A stretch of 55,145 nt of DNA from Deltaproteobacteria bacterium (GTDB taxonomy: Bacteria; Myxococcota_C; UBA6777). Every line of letters begins with the position of its first letter. Within the stretch, counting starts at the first letter, position 1. The notes under the pieces are model-generated. The model ran no database searches. It worked only from the letters and a program-made list of their open reading frames with translations, and was not told where the DNA came from. The stretch covers positions 1 to 55,145 of the forward strand of contig PCBK01000157.1 in the NCBI GenBank assembly GCA_002731275.1, written 5' to 3'. Both the position numbers and the translations under genes were made by a program. Positions 1 through 7,144 of the stretch are shown here, piece by piece.

Positions 1-292
1 AAAACGCACCTCAAGGGCGTTCAGTACTTCATCTTTATAAAGCAAAATCGCACCTTTGTCAACACCAGTGATGCTTTTTTGTCACTTTTTCACCTTTTTC
101 CTCTCACCCCTGATAAAAATATGGCATATTGTCTACTTTTCACCCACAAAAAACCTATCTCAGTCCCCTCTTCTTCCTCTTCAACCAAAACCCACAAAAA
201 ATCCCCCTCCCCCAAAATCATCCCAAAGCGAAGCGTAAAAAAACAACCCCGAAGGGGTTCAACAGAGGGGGAAAGCAAGCGAAGCGCGCTTG

Positions 293-454
293 GGGGGCAT
301 TCATGTCCCCCGATAGCCCTAAACCAAACATCGCGGCGACAATGCGCCAGTTTCTAGAGGCGTGGGGGCATTCATGTCCCCCGATAGCCCTAAACCAACC
401 CCCTCAAAAAAACCCTATCAGTTGTATTCACGTCCCCCGATAGCCCAAAACCAA
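293..454. repeat. CRISPR-like or REP-like repeats beside cas6
   Basis: Two identical 35-base units (293-327 and 364-398) begin GGGGGCATTCATGTCCCCC, a 5-bp stem with a 9-base loop, and end GATAGCCCTAAACCAA. The 36 bases between them are unrelated, so the period is 71, as in a CRISPR with repeats and spacers of about 35. A third copy (about 426-454) keeps only the 3' part with changes and lies 56 bases after the second, so it is decayed. The repeat does not resemble that of the array at 28.4 kb. The position just past the 3' end of cas6 favours a CRISPR remnant, but a REP-type intergenic repeat is also possible. Bases 1-292 hold no convincing gene. Confidence 0.5.
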
Positions 455-466
455 ACCCAAAAAACA

Positions 467-1492
467 TCATAGACTCATACGAATCGAACCATCAGATACA
501 TGCTCAGGGATGACTCCCCTACGCTCATCAGTGGTGGAGTCCACCAAACGATATGAACCAAGCCCCTGTGCGGTGCTCTTGCCAGCGTGAAGCAGCTGCC
601 CAACCTGCAAAAGTGGCCATAACTCCGCAATCGCATCACCTTCCCACACAATATCTCCCCTCAAACCTCCCAACCATACCTCGCGTCGCTGCCTTCCGCT
701 CGACCTCTTCTGATCAAAGATCCTTAGCTCCGAAGACCTCACCCCAACCGTCGACGCACGCTCCAACAAACCGCGAAAGTCAACATCCAACTCCACACCA
801 CAATGGAACGCCAGAACGGATGATAATCGTGACAACAAACTACGCACGAATGCTCGAAACGAAAGCTCCCTCAGCAACTTCTTCTTCTCTTCAATACGAA
901 GCGGCGTCTCAAACCGGACATGACATTCACGACTCACAGATGACGGTGCCTCAAACAATGAATCCGCCTCACACCCCCTCAAGGACACAAACTGCCTGTC
1001 TTCATGATGCCACAACAACGTCCCCAACGCCGGACCAAGAGACTCTCGCACCTCCAAAAGTTGGAAGGGAATCCATCTCCCCTTCCGACCAAGTCCACGC
1101 TCAGCCATCCACTCGACTGCCGCCACAATGTGAGGCATATAGTCCAGACCACGCCCAAACAACGTCATCGAAAAATACAAATCATCCCCCCTCTTCCAAT
1201 CACCATCGTGAAAAGGAGGTGGGATCAAAACAAATGGATGTGGAAGAAATTGGTTCTTCCGCAAACGCTTGGTCTCTTCGGAGACAGGTGTCTCAAATAG
1301 ATAGACATAGGCACAAGGAGAAGCCAGCTCACAACGCTTTTTATCCTCACAACGTCTCGGACACCCTGCTCGCAATAACGCATGACCAAACGCCCCACGG
1401 ATCACTGGTCCCAAAAATCTTGGCATAGCTCCACTTCCCAGCGCTCGCAAACGAAATGTCATACGACCAACACGTAGCTTATCTAATGAATA
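467..1492 (-). CDS. cas6: Cas6-family CRISPR RNA processing endoribonuclease
   Basis: Cas6 cuts the CRISPR precursor transcript inside each repeat, leaving a short repeat-derived 5' tag on each crRNA. The 341-residue length fits the family. A cysteine cluster (C45, C49, C55, C61) followed by an aromatic YVYLFE stretch is typical of the PF10040-like branch, and the C-terminus carries a glycine-rich loop (HAGKSTAQGLGSY, about 302-314), the RAMP signature. I chose the ATG at 1492 because AAGGAGGAGCG precedes it; a longer frame to 1522 lacks a ribosome site. No other cas gene is visible in the window. The gene lies next to degenerate repeats (293-454) and 27 kb from the main array. The catalytic residues of this branch are poorly conserved and I did not assign them. 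Confidence 0.8.
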   Translation of the reverse strand, partial: YSLDKLRVGRMTFRLRALGSGAMPRFLGPVIRGAFGHALLRAGCPRRCEDKKRCELASPCAYVYLFETPVSEETKRLRKNQFLPHPFVLIPPPFHDGDWKRGDDLYFSMTLFGRGLDYMPHIVAAVEWMAERGLGRKGRWIPFQLLEVRESLGPALGTLLWHHEDRQFVSLRGCEADSLFEAPSSVSRECHVRFETPLRIEEKKKLLRELSFRAFVRSLLSRLSSVLAFHCGVELDVDFRGLLERASTVGVRSSELRIFDQKRSSGRQRREVWLGGLRGDIVWEGDAIAELWPLLQVGQLLHAGKSTAQGLGSYRLVDSTTDERRGVIPEHVSDGSIRMSL

Positions 1493-2091
1493 CATTCGCT
1501 CCTCCTTGTATATGTTTCTCAAAGTCTCACATACTCAAAACGAAAAATGACCTCCAATCTGACAAATAACGATAGCAAGTGATCACCAACAGGCAACAAA
1601 CACTCCTTTAAACTTTTACGAACACACAAAATAAACCACATCTTGACCTAATAAACAAGCTCAAAACAACAAAACCAGCTTACTCCCTCACATGGTAGGA
1701 CAATACATCACAAAAAAGTTTGTCAGATCTGTTCCGCGCCGTTCGTTTTCATGTATTTGACTCAAAAAAACACATGAAAAATAAAGAGAAAAAAGTCGAA
1801 CTCATTCACTGCACGACGCGTAAAACATACCACAAGCCACAAAGGCTCAGTCCAAAAGAGGTCATCCAACGGGAAGAAGACAACACACAAAAGAAAGCAT
1901 GTCGCAGAGCATCAGGCAAGACACAACAAAGAGTCTTTGGGTCGCTCCCAATCACAAAACACAACACCCTGAATATCCGACATCATCGACACATACCTCT
2001 TCCTACAAGCTTCTTTTTTGAAAAAATACAAGCGAAGTGGAAGGTTCGTCTCCCCAACCATCGTCTTACCTATACAAGCAAGGAGGACACG
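1493..2091. other. Intergenic region, no gene seen
   Basis: This gap of about 600 bases lies between divergently oriented cas6 and the small plus-strand genes. It is A- and C-rich. An open frame runs through its second half, but only as an upstream extension of the zinc-ribbon gene at 2092, where the first good ribosome site lies. Promoters for both directions presumably sit here. I see no clear -35/-10 pair or dyad to place them. Confidence 0.4.
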
Positions 2092-2310
2092 ATGATGGTT
2101 GGAAAACAAAAAGAACCCATGAGGAAACGACAACACAAGACACAGAATAAGTACCTCTGTGTTGCATGCCAACAACGACGTGCGATCTGTAAAACACCCA
2201 AGGGGTATCGATTCCTCCCAGATCACAGACTCTGTTATAGCTGTTACGAATCCGTGATGTCTTCGGCATTCGCGAAACAAAAGTCATCGAGTCCCAAAAA
2301 CAATAAGTAA
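2092..2310 (+). CDS. Small cysteine-rich (zinc-ribbon-like) protein
   Basis: This 72-residue basic protein has a CVAC pair at 23-26 and a CYSC pair at 48-51, spaced like a zinc ribbon, and lysine-rich ends. Binding of zinc and nucleic acid is plausible but inferred. The start at 2092 follows AAGGAGGACACG; the frame is open upstream for 124 codons without a comparable site. Its stop overlaps the ATG at 2310 (TAATG), and the LRAT-like gene follows, so the two are probably co-transcribed. It may be a small regulator of the accessory block. I do not recognise a named family. Confidence 0.6.
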   Translation: MMVGKQKEPMRKRQHKTQNKYLCVACQQRRAICKTPKGYRFLPDHRLCYSCYESVMSSAFAKQKSSSPKNNK

Positions 2311-2363
2311 TGGTTTCCCCAATCAACTTTTTTACTTGGAATCGCCTAAGGAGCATCATCACT

Positions 2364-2786
2364 ATGCGACATCATACACTCGACATGGAAGTAGGTTCAC
2401 ATCTCAGCGTCAGACGTACGGGATATTCACACCACGGGATCTACATCGGCCGTGGAATGGTCATCCACTTCACAGGTGATAAAGGTGCCTCAGCCTTCAT
2501 TAAGAAAGAGACCCTTCAGGACTTTCTATATGGTGGAACACTCAAAATCATCAGACACCGTAACCCCAAATACACTCCCCAAGAGGTCGTCGCACGTGCC
2601 TACTCCAAACTTGGACAGAAACAGGGGGAGTACAACTTGCTGTTCGACAATTGTGAGCACTTCGCCAACTGGTGCATCGAAGGCAAACATATCAGCCACC
2701 AAGCCAACACAGGCTTGGGCATCGCACTCGGTTCAGCCGCAGGTATCGCTATCATGATCCTGACAGGTGGACGCATCCGAATGTAA
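2364..2786 (+). CDS. LRAT/NlpC-P60-like cysteine hydrolase or acyltransferase
   Basis: The 140-residue protein has the LRAT (NC domain) layout. GSHLSVRR and YSHHGIYIG (histidines 23/24) come near the N-terminus, VIHF (H35) follows, and the NCEHF motif carries the likely nucleophile C97. LRAT-like members move acyl groups or hydrolyse thioester, amide or ester bonds by a Cys-His mechanism. A C-terminal hydrophobic segment (about 117-135) could anchor it in a membrane. I chose 2364 because AAGGAG lies ten bases upstream; the ATG at 2310 would add 18 residues. It follows the zinc-ribbon gene. A role in envelope lipid modification or superinfection exclusion is possible but unproven. Confidence 0.7.
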   Translation: MRHHTLDMEVGSHLSVRRTGYSHHGIYIGRGMVIHFTGDKGASAFIKKETLQDFLYGGTLKIIRHRNPKYTPQEVVARAYSKLGQKQGEYNLLFDNCEHFANWCIEGKHISHQANTGLGIALGSAAGIAIMILTGGRIRM

Positions 2787-2845
2787 CGCATAAGGCGACT
2801 CACAAAAAATACAGACAACGAAACGCACACAAAAGGAGCATACAC

Positions 2846-3208
2846 ATGAAGCCTAACAAACCATCTAGAGGAGAAATCATGACATTTGAAAAACCATCCC
2901 AACGACATCGTACACAACAGACAGCGATGACTGTGTTCCAAGACGCCTCACAGATCGTCGAATCCGTCAGCAACGCCTACACTGCGCACCAACAACGAAG
3001 AGCTGTCGAAGAAGAATGTGCCACACGCCGAGACGAAGCTCGATACGCGCTCGAAACACAACGTGAGCGCTCACATGCAAACTTGCGTATGTCTTCCGAC
3101 ATTCGGGATATGTACAAGCAAACAGATGATCCCGAGACACAACGCACACTTGCAAATGCCCTCTACGCACTTATCAAGGGTGATGAGTTCGGTAAAAAAG
3201 ACCGTTAA
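2846..3208 (+). CDS. Hypothetical charged helical protein
   Basis: This protein of about 120 residues is rich in Arg, Glu and Ala and predicted mainly helical, with no membrane segment or signal peptide. Two starts have good ribosome sites. The ATG at 2846 follows AAAAGGAGCATACAC; the ATG at 2879 follows GAGGAGAAATC. I give the longer form. The stop codon sits in the loop of a perfect 8-bp hairpin (3199-3217, AGACCGTT-AAG-AACGGTCT). A T run begins 14 bases past it, so this may end transcription weakly. It lies between the LRAT-like gene and another small coiled-coil gene. Function unknown. Confidence 0.55.
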   Translation: MKPNKPSRGEIMTFEKPSQRHRTQQTAMTVFQDASQIVESVSNAYTAHQQRRAVEEECATRRDEARYALETQRERSHANLRMSSDIRDMYKQTDDPETQRTLANALYALIKGDEFGKKDR

Positions 3209-3283
3209 GAACGGTCTGTTCACACATTCCTTTTTTGTATTCGCTCGTCTCTCGTCCTCTGACATCACAAAAGGAGTCACAAT

Positions 3284-3583
3284 ATGTTACCAGTCCCTTT
3301 ACTTATCGGAATTGGCTTAGGTGTAAGCGCGTTCATCGCAAGCGCCAAGGATGGAGCGATAAAGTCCCAACAGAGGGAGCGTGAAGAGGCACAAAGACAG
3401 TATGATGCAGAGCTGAGGAGGCAGCAAGAATACGCTCGTTCTCACGTTATACAAGAACTGCAACAACGTGTTGAAGAGATCGACAGAATCCTCGAACGGC
3501 ACCCAAACCTGTCAAGAAGAGCACGTCGCAAACTCACAGATCTGGCTGATGATTGGTGGGAGCGTTCTCGCGTCGATTCGTAA
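3284..3583 (+). CDS. Small membrane-anchored coiled-coil protein
   Basis: The 99-residue protein begins with a hydrophobic segment (about 3-21, LPVPLLIGIGLGVSAFIA) that can serve as an anchor or uncleaved signal. A long charged helix rich in Gln, Glu and Arg follows. The ATG is preceded by AAAGGAGTCACAAT. This layout matches many small phage-encoded envelope proteins, but I recognise no family. It belongs to the same plus-strand series of small genes (2.1-4.2 kb), which probably act on or near the envelope. Confidence 0.6.
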   Translation: MLPVPLLIGIGLGVSAFIASAKDGAIKSQQREREEAQRQYDAELRRQQEYARSHVIQELQQRVEEIDRILERHPNLSRRARRKLTDLADDWWERSRVDS

Positions 3584-3604
3584 ACCAACTCCCTCTTGAG
3601 TGGT

Positions 3605-3704
3605 CCTCTCGCGAAAAGGGCATACAACATTGAGGTCGGACACAAGGCCCGACCCTACCGATAAAACATGCAACATTATACTCATGCGCTTACTTCGCGA
3701 GAGG
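3605..3704. promoter_or_regulatory. Long inverted repeat enclosing a second hairpin
   Basis: CCTCTCGCGAA at 3605-3615 is repeated inverted as TTCGCGAGAGG at 3694-3704, a perfect 11-bp match across 78 bases. Inside it a shorter hairpin pairs GGTCGG with CCGACC (about 3634-3653), followed by a TATACT that could be a -10 element. The structure lies between two small genes in the same direction, so it could be a nested RNA structure controlling the gene at 3768, or an operator pair. Confidence 0.5.
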
Positions 3705-3767
3705 AGCGCTTACAGGTTTCCCAAAAGGTTCTTGACATCATTCTATTTGACATGAGGAGCTCCCACA

Positions 3768-4190
3768 ATGGTCGTTCGATTTGTATCCCAACACCCAGCC
3801 ATCATCGCAAGCAACGTCGCGCGAGAGCTTTTCGAAGCCCTCAGCGACATCTATGTGGAGTTTGAACGCACAAAAAGATACAAGGCTGAGTTGGCGTCAG
3901 CGCTCTTTGAGTTCGAGTGTGCGCTTGAACAATTCCTGTTGTGCATCAAGTCTAACACTGCGCAAGTTGAGATCATCTGTGACATGCTCATGTCGACACC
4001 TCCAGGCGAAACACAAGACATTCTTGTCGCAAGCCTGCTCTCCATACGCAACCAAGAAGACAACTATTTTGAAGAACGACGTTCACCAAGATTTGAAGAA
4101 CGACGTTCACCAAGATTTGCAAGTCGCCGCTCTGAGAGAGCTGACAATCGACGTTCACCAAGATCTAGAAGAAGCCGTTCTGCGAGATGA
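3768..4190 (+). CDS. Protein with five C-terminal RS-type octapeptide repeats
   Basis: This 140-residue protein has a helical N-terminal part (1-100) with no recognised family and a tail of five 8-residue repeats. These begin FEERRSPR twice and degrade to FASRRSER, ADNRRSPR and SRRSRSAR. In DNA they are five 24-base tandem units (4068-4187), the first two identical. The tail is strongly basic and rich in Arg-Ser pairs, suiting RNA or DNA binding. GAGGAGCTCCCACA precedes the ATG. The repeats can vary in number by slippage. It is the last gene of plus-strand block A. Function unknown. Confidence 0.65.
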   Translation: MVVRFVSQHPAIIASNVARELFEALSDIYVEFERTKRYKAELASALFEFECALEQFLLCIKSNTAQVEIICDMLMSTPPGETQDILVASLLSIRNQEDNYFEERRSPRFEERRSPRFASRRSERADNRRSPRSRRSRSAR

Positions 4191-4228
4191 GCTAATATTG
4201 TGAGGATGTAAAAAGAGGGGAGAGAAAG

Positions 4229-4300
4229 TGACCGGGGAGGGACTTGAACTCTCTGGAGGCGTTTTGAAAAAATACCGCCAACGTTGAACAATCTCACACC
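4229..4300 (-). other. tRNA 3'-end-like sequence (possible attachment site)
   Basis: On the minus strand, GAGAGTTCAAGTCCCTC fits a tRNA T arm (one mismatch), and CCCGGTCA after it fits the 3' acceptor strand plus discriminator base. CCA is not encoded. No matching 5' acceptor strand (GACCGGG) or D arm is found upstream, so this is at most the 3' part of a tRNA. Phages often integrate at tRNA 3' ends, and this spot separates the lysis genes from the accessory block and cas6. The rest of 4191-4470 holds nothing I recognise. Confidence 0.3.
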
Positions 4301-4470
4301 ACCGAAACAAAAGCAGCCTCTCCGTTGTGATTGATTGCTATCCATTGCTATCTGTTTCTCTTCACAATCGTACACATTTCGTACACCAGGAAATCTGTTT
4401 GTGGGATGTGATCAAAGCACCACACAAAACGAACCAAACACTTGAAGCTAAAGATTCGACGATATCGAAA

Positions 4471-4707
4471 TCATAGAAAAGACACCTCCCAACCAAATTC
4501 CTCCAACACCTTGTTCAGCATATCCAGTGTTGGCTTGGGAACGTTCTTGGTGTCGGCCACACTCCACGAGCCTACCTCAGCTCCGGTGTGTGCCTTCATC
4601 CCGTCATGAAGACAGAACGACTCCTCTGAATCATCGGGCATTTGGACATAGAACTTCCCACTCGCATCAACAACAAAACAAACAGGCACCTTGTTCTCAG
4701 GAATCAT
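4471..4707 (-). CDS. Small hypothetical protein after spanin genes
   Basis: This 78-residue acidic soluble protein has no signal or membrane segment. I chose the ATG at 4707 because GGAGGACACA precedes it and its ATGA overlaps the stop of the upstream spanin-like gene, implying coupled translation. A longer frame to 4785 would run inside that gene. It is the last gene of the late minus-strand operon. A short FYVQMPDD stretch and a helix-turn-helix-sized C-terminal segment are visible but support no function. Confidence 0.5.
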   Translation of the reverse strand: MIPENKVPVCFVVDASGKFYVQMPDDSEESFCLHDGMKAHTGAEVGSWSVADTKNVPKPTLDMLNKVLEEFGWEVSFL

Positions 4708-5225
4708 TGTGTCCTCCGCGTCGTCAAGCCCACAACAACACCAACTCCCACACCTCCCAACACTGCAGCCCCTATCCCAAGCCAAAACAATGGCTCGTGA
4801 TGGATTGGCTTGAGCCTCTTCTTGAGCTCCACAAATCGCCTCTCTTTCAGCTTGATGATCTGGTCCTTTTGTTCCACGATCTTTGACATCGTTTGTGACT
4901 GGATAGCCTGCTGCTTCCGCAACAACTTCACATTCAAACCCACTTGGTGCAACACAATATTGAGCTTTCCAAACAGAGCCTTTGTGTCCTTTTGCAACTG
5001 GGCTTGCTTTTGGTACACGCTCAACCGAGAAAGAGCATTGGCTCCCTTCTCAAGGCGAAGCAAAAGTCTCTTGTGCTCAGGCGATGAATAGGAGATGTAG
5101 GGTTTGCCCTGCCACCACAGCTTCACAGGCTTGAGTGATGTAGGCTTCACACCCCTTCCACTCGAATCCCCCGGAACACACGAAAGAAATAGAAAGATCA
5201 AAACCAGTACTCTCATTGCTGCCAT
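4704..5225 (-). CDS. Putative u-spanin-like lysis protein
   Basis: The 173-residue protein has a hydrophobic signal ending at a cysteine (LIFLFLSC, C16), close to a lipobox though with Leu at -2. A long periplasmic helical region rich in Gln and Lys follows (about 60-140), then a C-terminal membrane helix (about 147-167). A lipoprotein N-terminus plus a C-terminal membrane anchor is the layout of unimolecular spanins such as T1 gp11, which join inner and outer membranes in the last step of lysis. It overlaps the i-spanin-like gene by 13 bases. The start follows GGAGCAAGCG. The lipobox is weak, so a plain membrane protein is the alternative. Confidence 0.55.
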   Translation of the reverse strand: MAAMRVLVLIFLFLSCVPGDSSGRGVKPTSLKPVKLWWQGKPYISYSSPEHKRLLLRLEKGANALSRLSVYQKQAQLQKDTKALFGKLNIVLHQVGLNVKLLRKQQAIQSQTMSKIVEQKDQIIKLKERRFVELKKRLKPIHHEPLFWLGIGAAVLGGVGVGVVVGLTTRRTQ

Positions 5226-5677
5226 CGCTTGCTCCTTCGTTGGATTTCCTTCATTTGCTCATCGATGTCGAGCGCCTTCAGACGCTTTGCTTCTTTCTCA
5301 CCATCCCGTCTGATGGATTGGATCTTCTTCTTCAGCGCAGAAAACTGTTGGATGTTCTGTTGGATTTGGCTGATCAACTTCGTCTTGTCTTGTTGCAGAA
5401 CTTCCGCGTGCTGTAGTGTCTTGTAAATCTTCAGAGCGATCTGGTGTTGCCGGCTCTGCAACTTCCCCACCACCTTCTCACGACGCAAGAGCTCGTTATT
5501 TTGTAGCGCTTGAGCGAGATGTTGCTTTGTCTCTTTTAGTGTTGTTTGCAAAGCCCCCACCTGGCACGTCATGACTGGTCCAAAAACACTCAGGATCAGC
5601 AGTAGACCAACAACCAACAGGGTAAACACCTTCTCTTTTGTGCTTGATGTCGAAAACCACAAAGAAATGATCTCCAT
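5213..5677 (-). CDS. i-spanin-like (Rz-type) protein
   Basis: The 154-residue protein has one N-terminal membrane helix (about 16-36) preceded by a short cytoplasmic stretch. A long periplasmic coiled coil rich in Gln, Lys and Glu fills the rest. This is the layout of inner-membrane spanins (Rz), which pair with an outer-membrane lipoprotein to fuse the envelope membranes. It lies between the holin-like gene upstream and the u-spanin-like gene downstream, with 13-base and 2-base junctions, so it belongs to the lysis cassette. Sequence families of spanins are very diverse, so the call rests on layout and position. Confidence 0.6.
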   Translation of the reverse strand: MEIISLWFSTSSTKEKVFTLLVVGLLLILSVFGPVMTCQVGALQTTLKETKQHLAQALQNNELLRREKVVGKLQSRQHQIALKIYKTLQHAEVLQQDKTKLISQIQQNIQQFSALKKKIQSIRRDGEKEAKRLKALDIDEQMKEIQRRSKRWQQ

Positions 5678-5679
5678 GT

Positions 5680-5994
5680 CTACTTGTCGTCCTTCGTTGT
5701 TGTCGCTTGTGAAGCGCTTGGTTTTGGTGGGAGAGGGCTTGTTGGATTTTGATTGGTCTGGATCTTGGTCTGTGTGATCTTGGTCGTACTGAGCTGCGTG
5801 GAAATCCCAGAGACTGTCGCCCGGCCAAGAAGAATCCCTACCATCGCAAGGCAGTAATTCATCGTCACAGAAGAGCCAAACAATCCCCAGAATCCGAAGA
5901 ACAACCCAAAGAAAAAGGAGAGATACTTCTGGATCTTTTCGTCGTCAGGCTCTCCCGAATCCTGCGCAAACAACCGATACAAGAAGTCTTTCAT
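5680..5994 (-). CDS. Holin-like membrane protein
   Basis: This protein of about 104 residues has two adjacent hydrophobic segments (about 24-43 and 45-62) and a long polar C-terminal tail rich in Thr, Ser, Pro and Lys. Small size, two membrane helices and a place directly downstream of the endolysin-like gene fit a class II holin, which perforates the inner membrane at the time of lysis. AGGAGCTTGTG precedes the ATG at 5994; an upstream in-frame GTG would add one residue. The phenylalanine- and glycine-rich FFFGLFFGFWGLFG stretch is notable. Another small membrane protein at 6952-7137 could instead be the holin or its antagonist. Confidence 0.55.
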   Translation of the reverse strand: MKDFLYRLFAQDSGEPDDEKIQKYLSFFFGLFFGFWGLFGSSVTMNYCLAMVGILLGRATVSGISTQLSTTKITQTKIQTNQNPTSPLPPKPSASQATTTKDDK

Positions 5995-6003
5995 CACAAG
6001 CTC

Positions 6004-6588
6004 CTACGAGAACAAAGACTCATCCATCTTTGCGATGTACCACTCTCTGGTCTTGGACGCCTTGGGATGGTCGATAGACCAATAGTCCTCGCCTGTTTTG
6101 TGGAGCGCGATATCATCAGCACTGAATGTCCACAAGGCTGGTTTTTTGCTTTTGTTTTCCCATTGCTTAAGACAGACAACTGCGTGTCCAAGATCGGGCT
6201 TGGGACTTCCAGGTCTCCAATCGTAAAATTGGCCAAAGAAGATACCATCTTCGTCGACATCTTCAGGCTCAACCGCTTCAGCCAACCCCAAGCTAATGAG
6301 CCCAACTGGCAATCCCCAGAAGTATTTTTCATCGAGGTCTGTCCGGACATAACATGACTTAAAGAGTTCTTCGCGTGCGGACTCTTTCAATGCATCCCAC
6401 TTTCCCAGCTTGACCAGCATGAGATAGAGGAACTCAAACACGACTCCGCTGCAGTAGCTCGTCTCGGATTTGCGGAGCGAGATGTTTTGGCTGATCTTGA
6501 TATCCCTTGTGACCCCGTGACCTTTCCACTCGTAGGGCATGACGGGAATCGACTGGATCAACTCACGGCGCAATTGCTTGGTGTCCAT
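6004..6588 (-). CDS. Endolysin, NlpC/P60-CHAP-like cysteine peptidase
   Basis: The 194-residue protein carries SYCSGVVFEF with likely nucleophile C46 and, 89 residues later, GHAVV with likely H135. This Cys then Gly-His order is that of NlpC/P60 and CHAP hydrolases, which cut peptide bonds in peptidoglycan. There is no signal peptide, so release would depend on a holin. The start at 6588 follows AAGGAG with six bases between. Four bases separate it from the coiled-coil membrane gene upstream and ten from the holin-like gene downstream. A membrane-active neighbour set supports the lysis role. The family is inferred from motif spacing. Confidence 0.6.
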   Translation of the reverse strand: MDTKQLRRELIQSIPVMPYEWKGHGVTRDIKISQNISLRKSETSYCSGVVFEFLYLMLVKLGKWDALKESAREELFKSCYVRTDLDEKYFWGLPVGLISLGLAEAVEPEDVDEDGIFFGQFYDWRPGSPKPDLGHAVVCLKQWENKSKKPALWTFSADDIALHKTGEDYWSIDHPKASKTREWYIAKMDESLFS

Positions 6589-6591
6589 CTC

Positions 6592-6948
6592 TCACTCCTT
6601 CTTTGGGTATATGCGAGGATATCGCTGAAAAATTTCCAGGATCTTATCGATCTTGCCTTCGACCTTGTCGAACTTCTTATTCAGGTGCTTGATGTCTCTT
6701 TGTAAACTACGAAGCTGCACACCTCTTTGTGCGTCTCTCAGCTCCAGCACACGCAAACGCTTGCGAAGATTGCGTTGCTCAGACTGGATGGTATCGAGCT
6801 TTCTCACTGCGGCCTGTTGGCGATCTTTGATCTGCCCGACATCGCTCCCACCGCGAAATACCAATCCAATCACGGCGAGCAAAACAGTCGTCGCTGTTGC
6901 GATCGCTCCAACAATTCCCCAACGCTTCACACCCACATCCAAATCCAT
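6592..6948 (-). CDS. Membrane-anchored coiled-coil protein of the lysis cassette
   Basis: The 118-residue protein has one membrane helix (about 12-31), then a continuous charged coiled coil to the end. Its form resembles an inner-membrane spanin or a small XhlA/hemolysin-type phage protein that works with holins. It lies between a tiny membrane protein and the endolysin, with GAGGAGTAGAAG before its ATG. Because a second i-spanin-like protein exists at 5213-5677, this one may be a holin partner or a regulator of lysis timing. No sequence motif decides between these. Confidence 0.55.
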   Translation of the reverse strand: MDLDVGVKRWGIVGAIATATTVLLAVIGLVFRGGSDVGQIKDRQQAAVRKLDTIQSEQRNLRKRLRVLELRDAQRGVQLRSLQRDIKHLNKKFDKVEGKIDKILEIFQRYPRIYPKKE

Positions 6949-6951
6949 CTT

Positions 6952-7137
6952 CTACTCCTCGCTATGTCGGGAACACACCTTGAAAAAGAACACCACAAAA
7001 ACCAGTACAAGGAAGCAGACACCAAGAAACCAAGCCCATCCGAGCCAGAGAAGTAACAACACAAACAGAACAAAACCAACCGCAAAAAAAACAACCACCG
7101 AGTGACCTGATTTCAAGCTGAATGATGGCCCCATCAT
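6952..7137 (-). CDS. Tiny two-helix membrane protein, possible holin or antiholin
   Basis: The 61-residue protein is almost wholly hydrophobic from residue 13 to 52, enough for two short membrane helices with a tryptophan-rich turn (LLLLWLGWAWFLG). A polar, charged C-terminus follows. AAGGAAAG precedes the ATG. It opens the lysis cassette, three bases before the coiled-coil gene. Size and place suit a holin, antiholin or pinholin, and the second hydrophobic protein at 5680-5994 makes a holin/antiholin pair possible. Confidence 0.5.
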   Translation of the reverse strand: MMGPSFSLKSGHSVVVFFAVGFVLFVLLLLWLGWAWFLGVCFLVLVFVVFFFKVCSRHSEE

Positions 7138-7144
7138 CTTTCCT

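Noticed and set aside
56-443. Overlapping short frames in the first 450 bases
   Set aside because: They run through the repeat units and low-complexity C- and A-rich sequence, without ribosome sites.
553-1428. 291-codon frame on the plus strand opposite cas6
   Set aside because: No ribosome site, a Ser/Thr/Pro/His-rich composition typical of an antisense shadow, and full overlap with a well-supported Cas6.
4229-4310. A complete tRNA gene
   Set aside because: T arm and 3' acceptor strand are present, but no matching 5' acceptor strand or D arm, so only a 3' fragment is listed.
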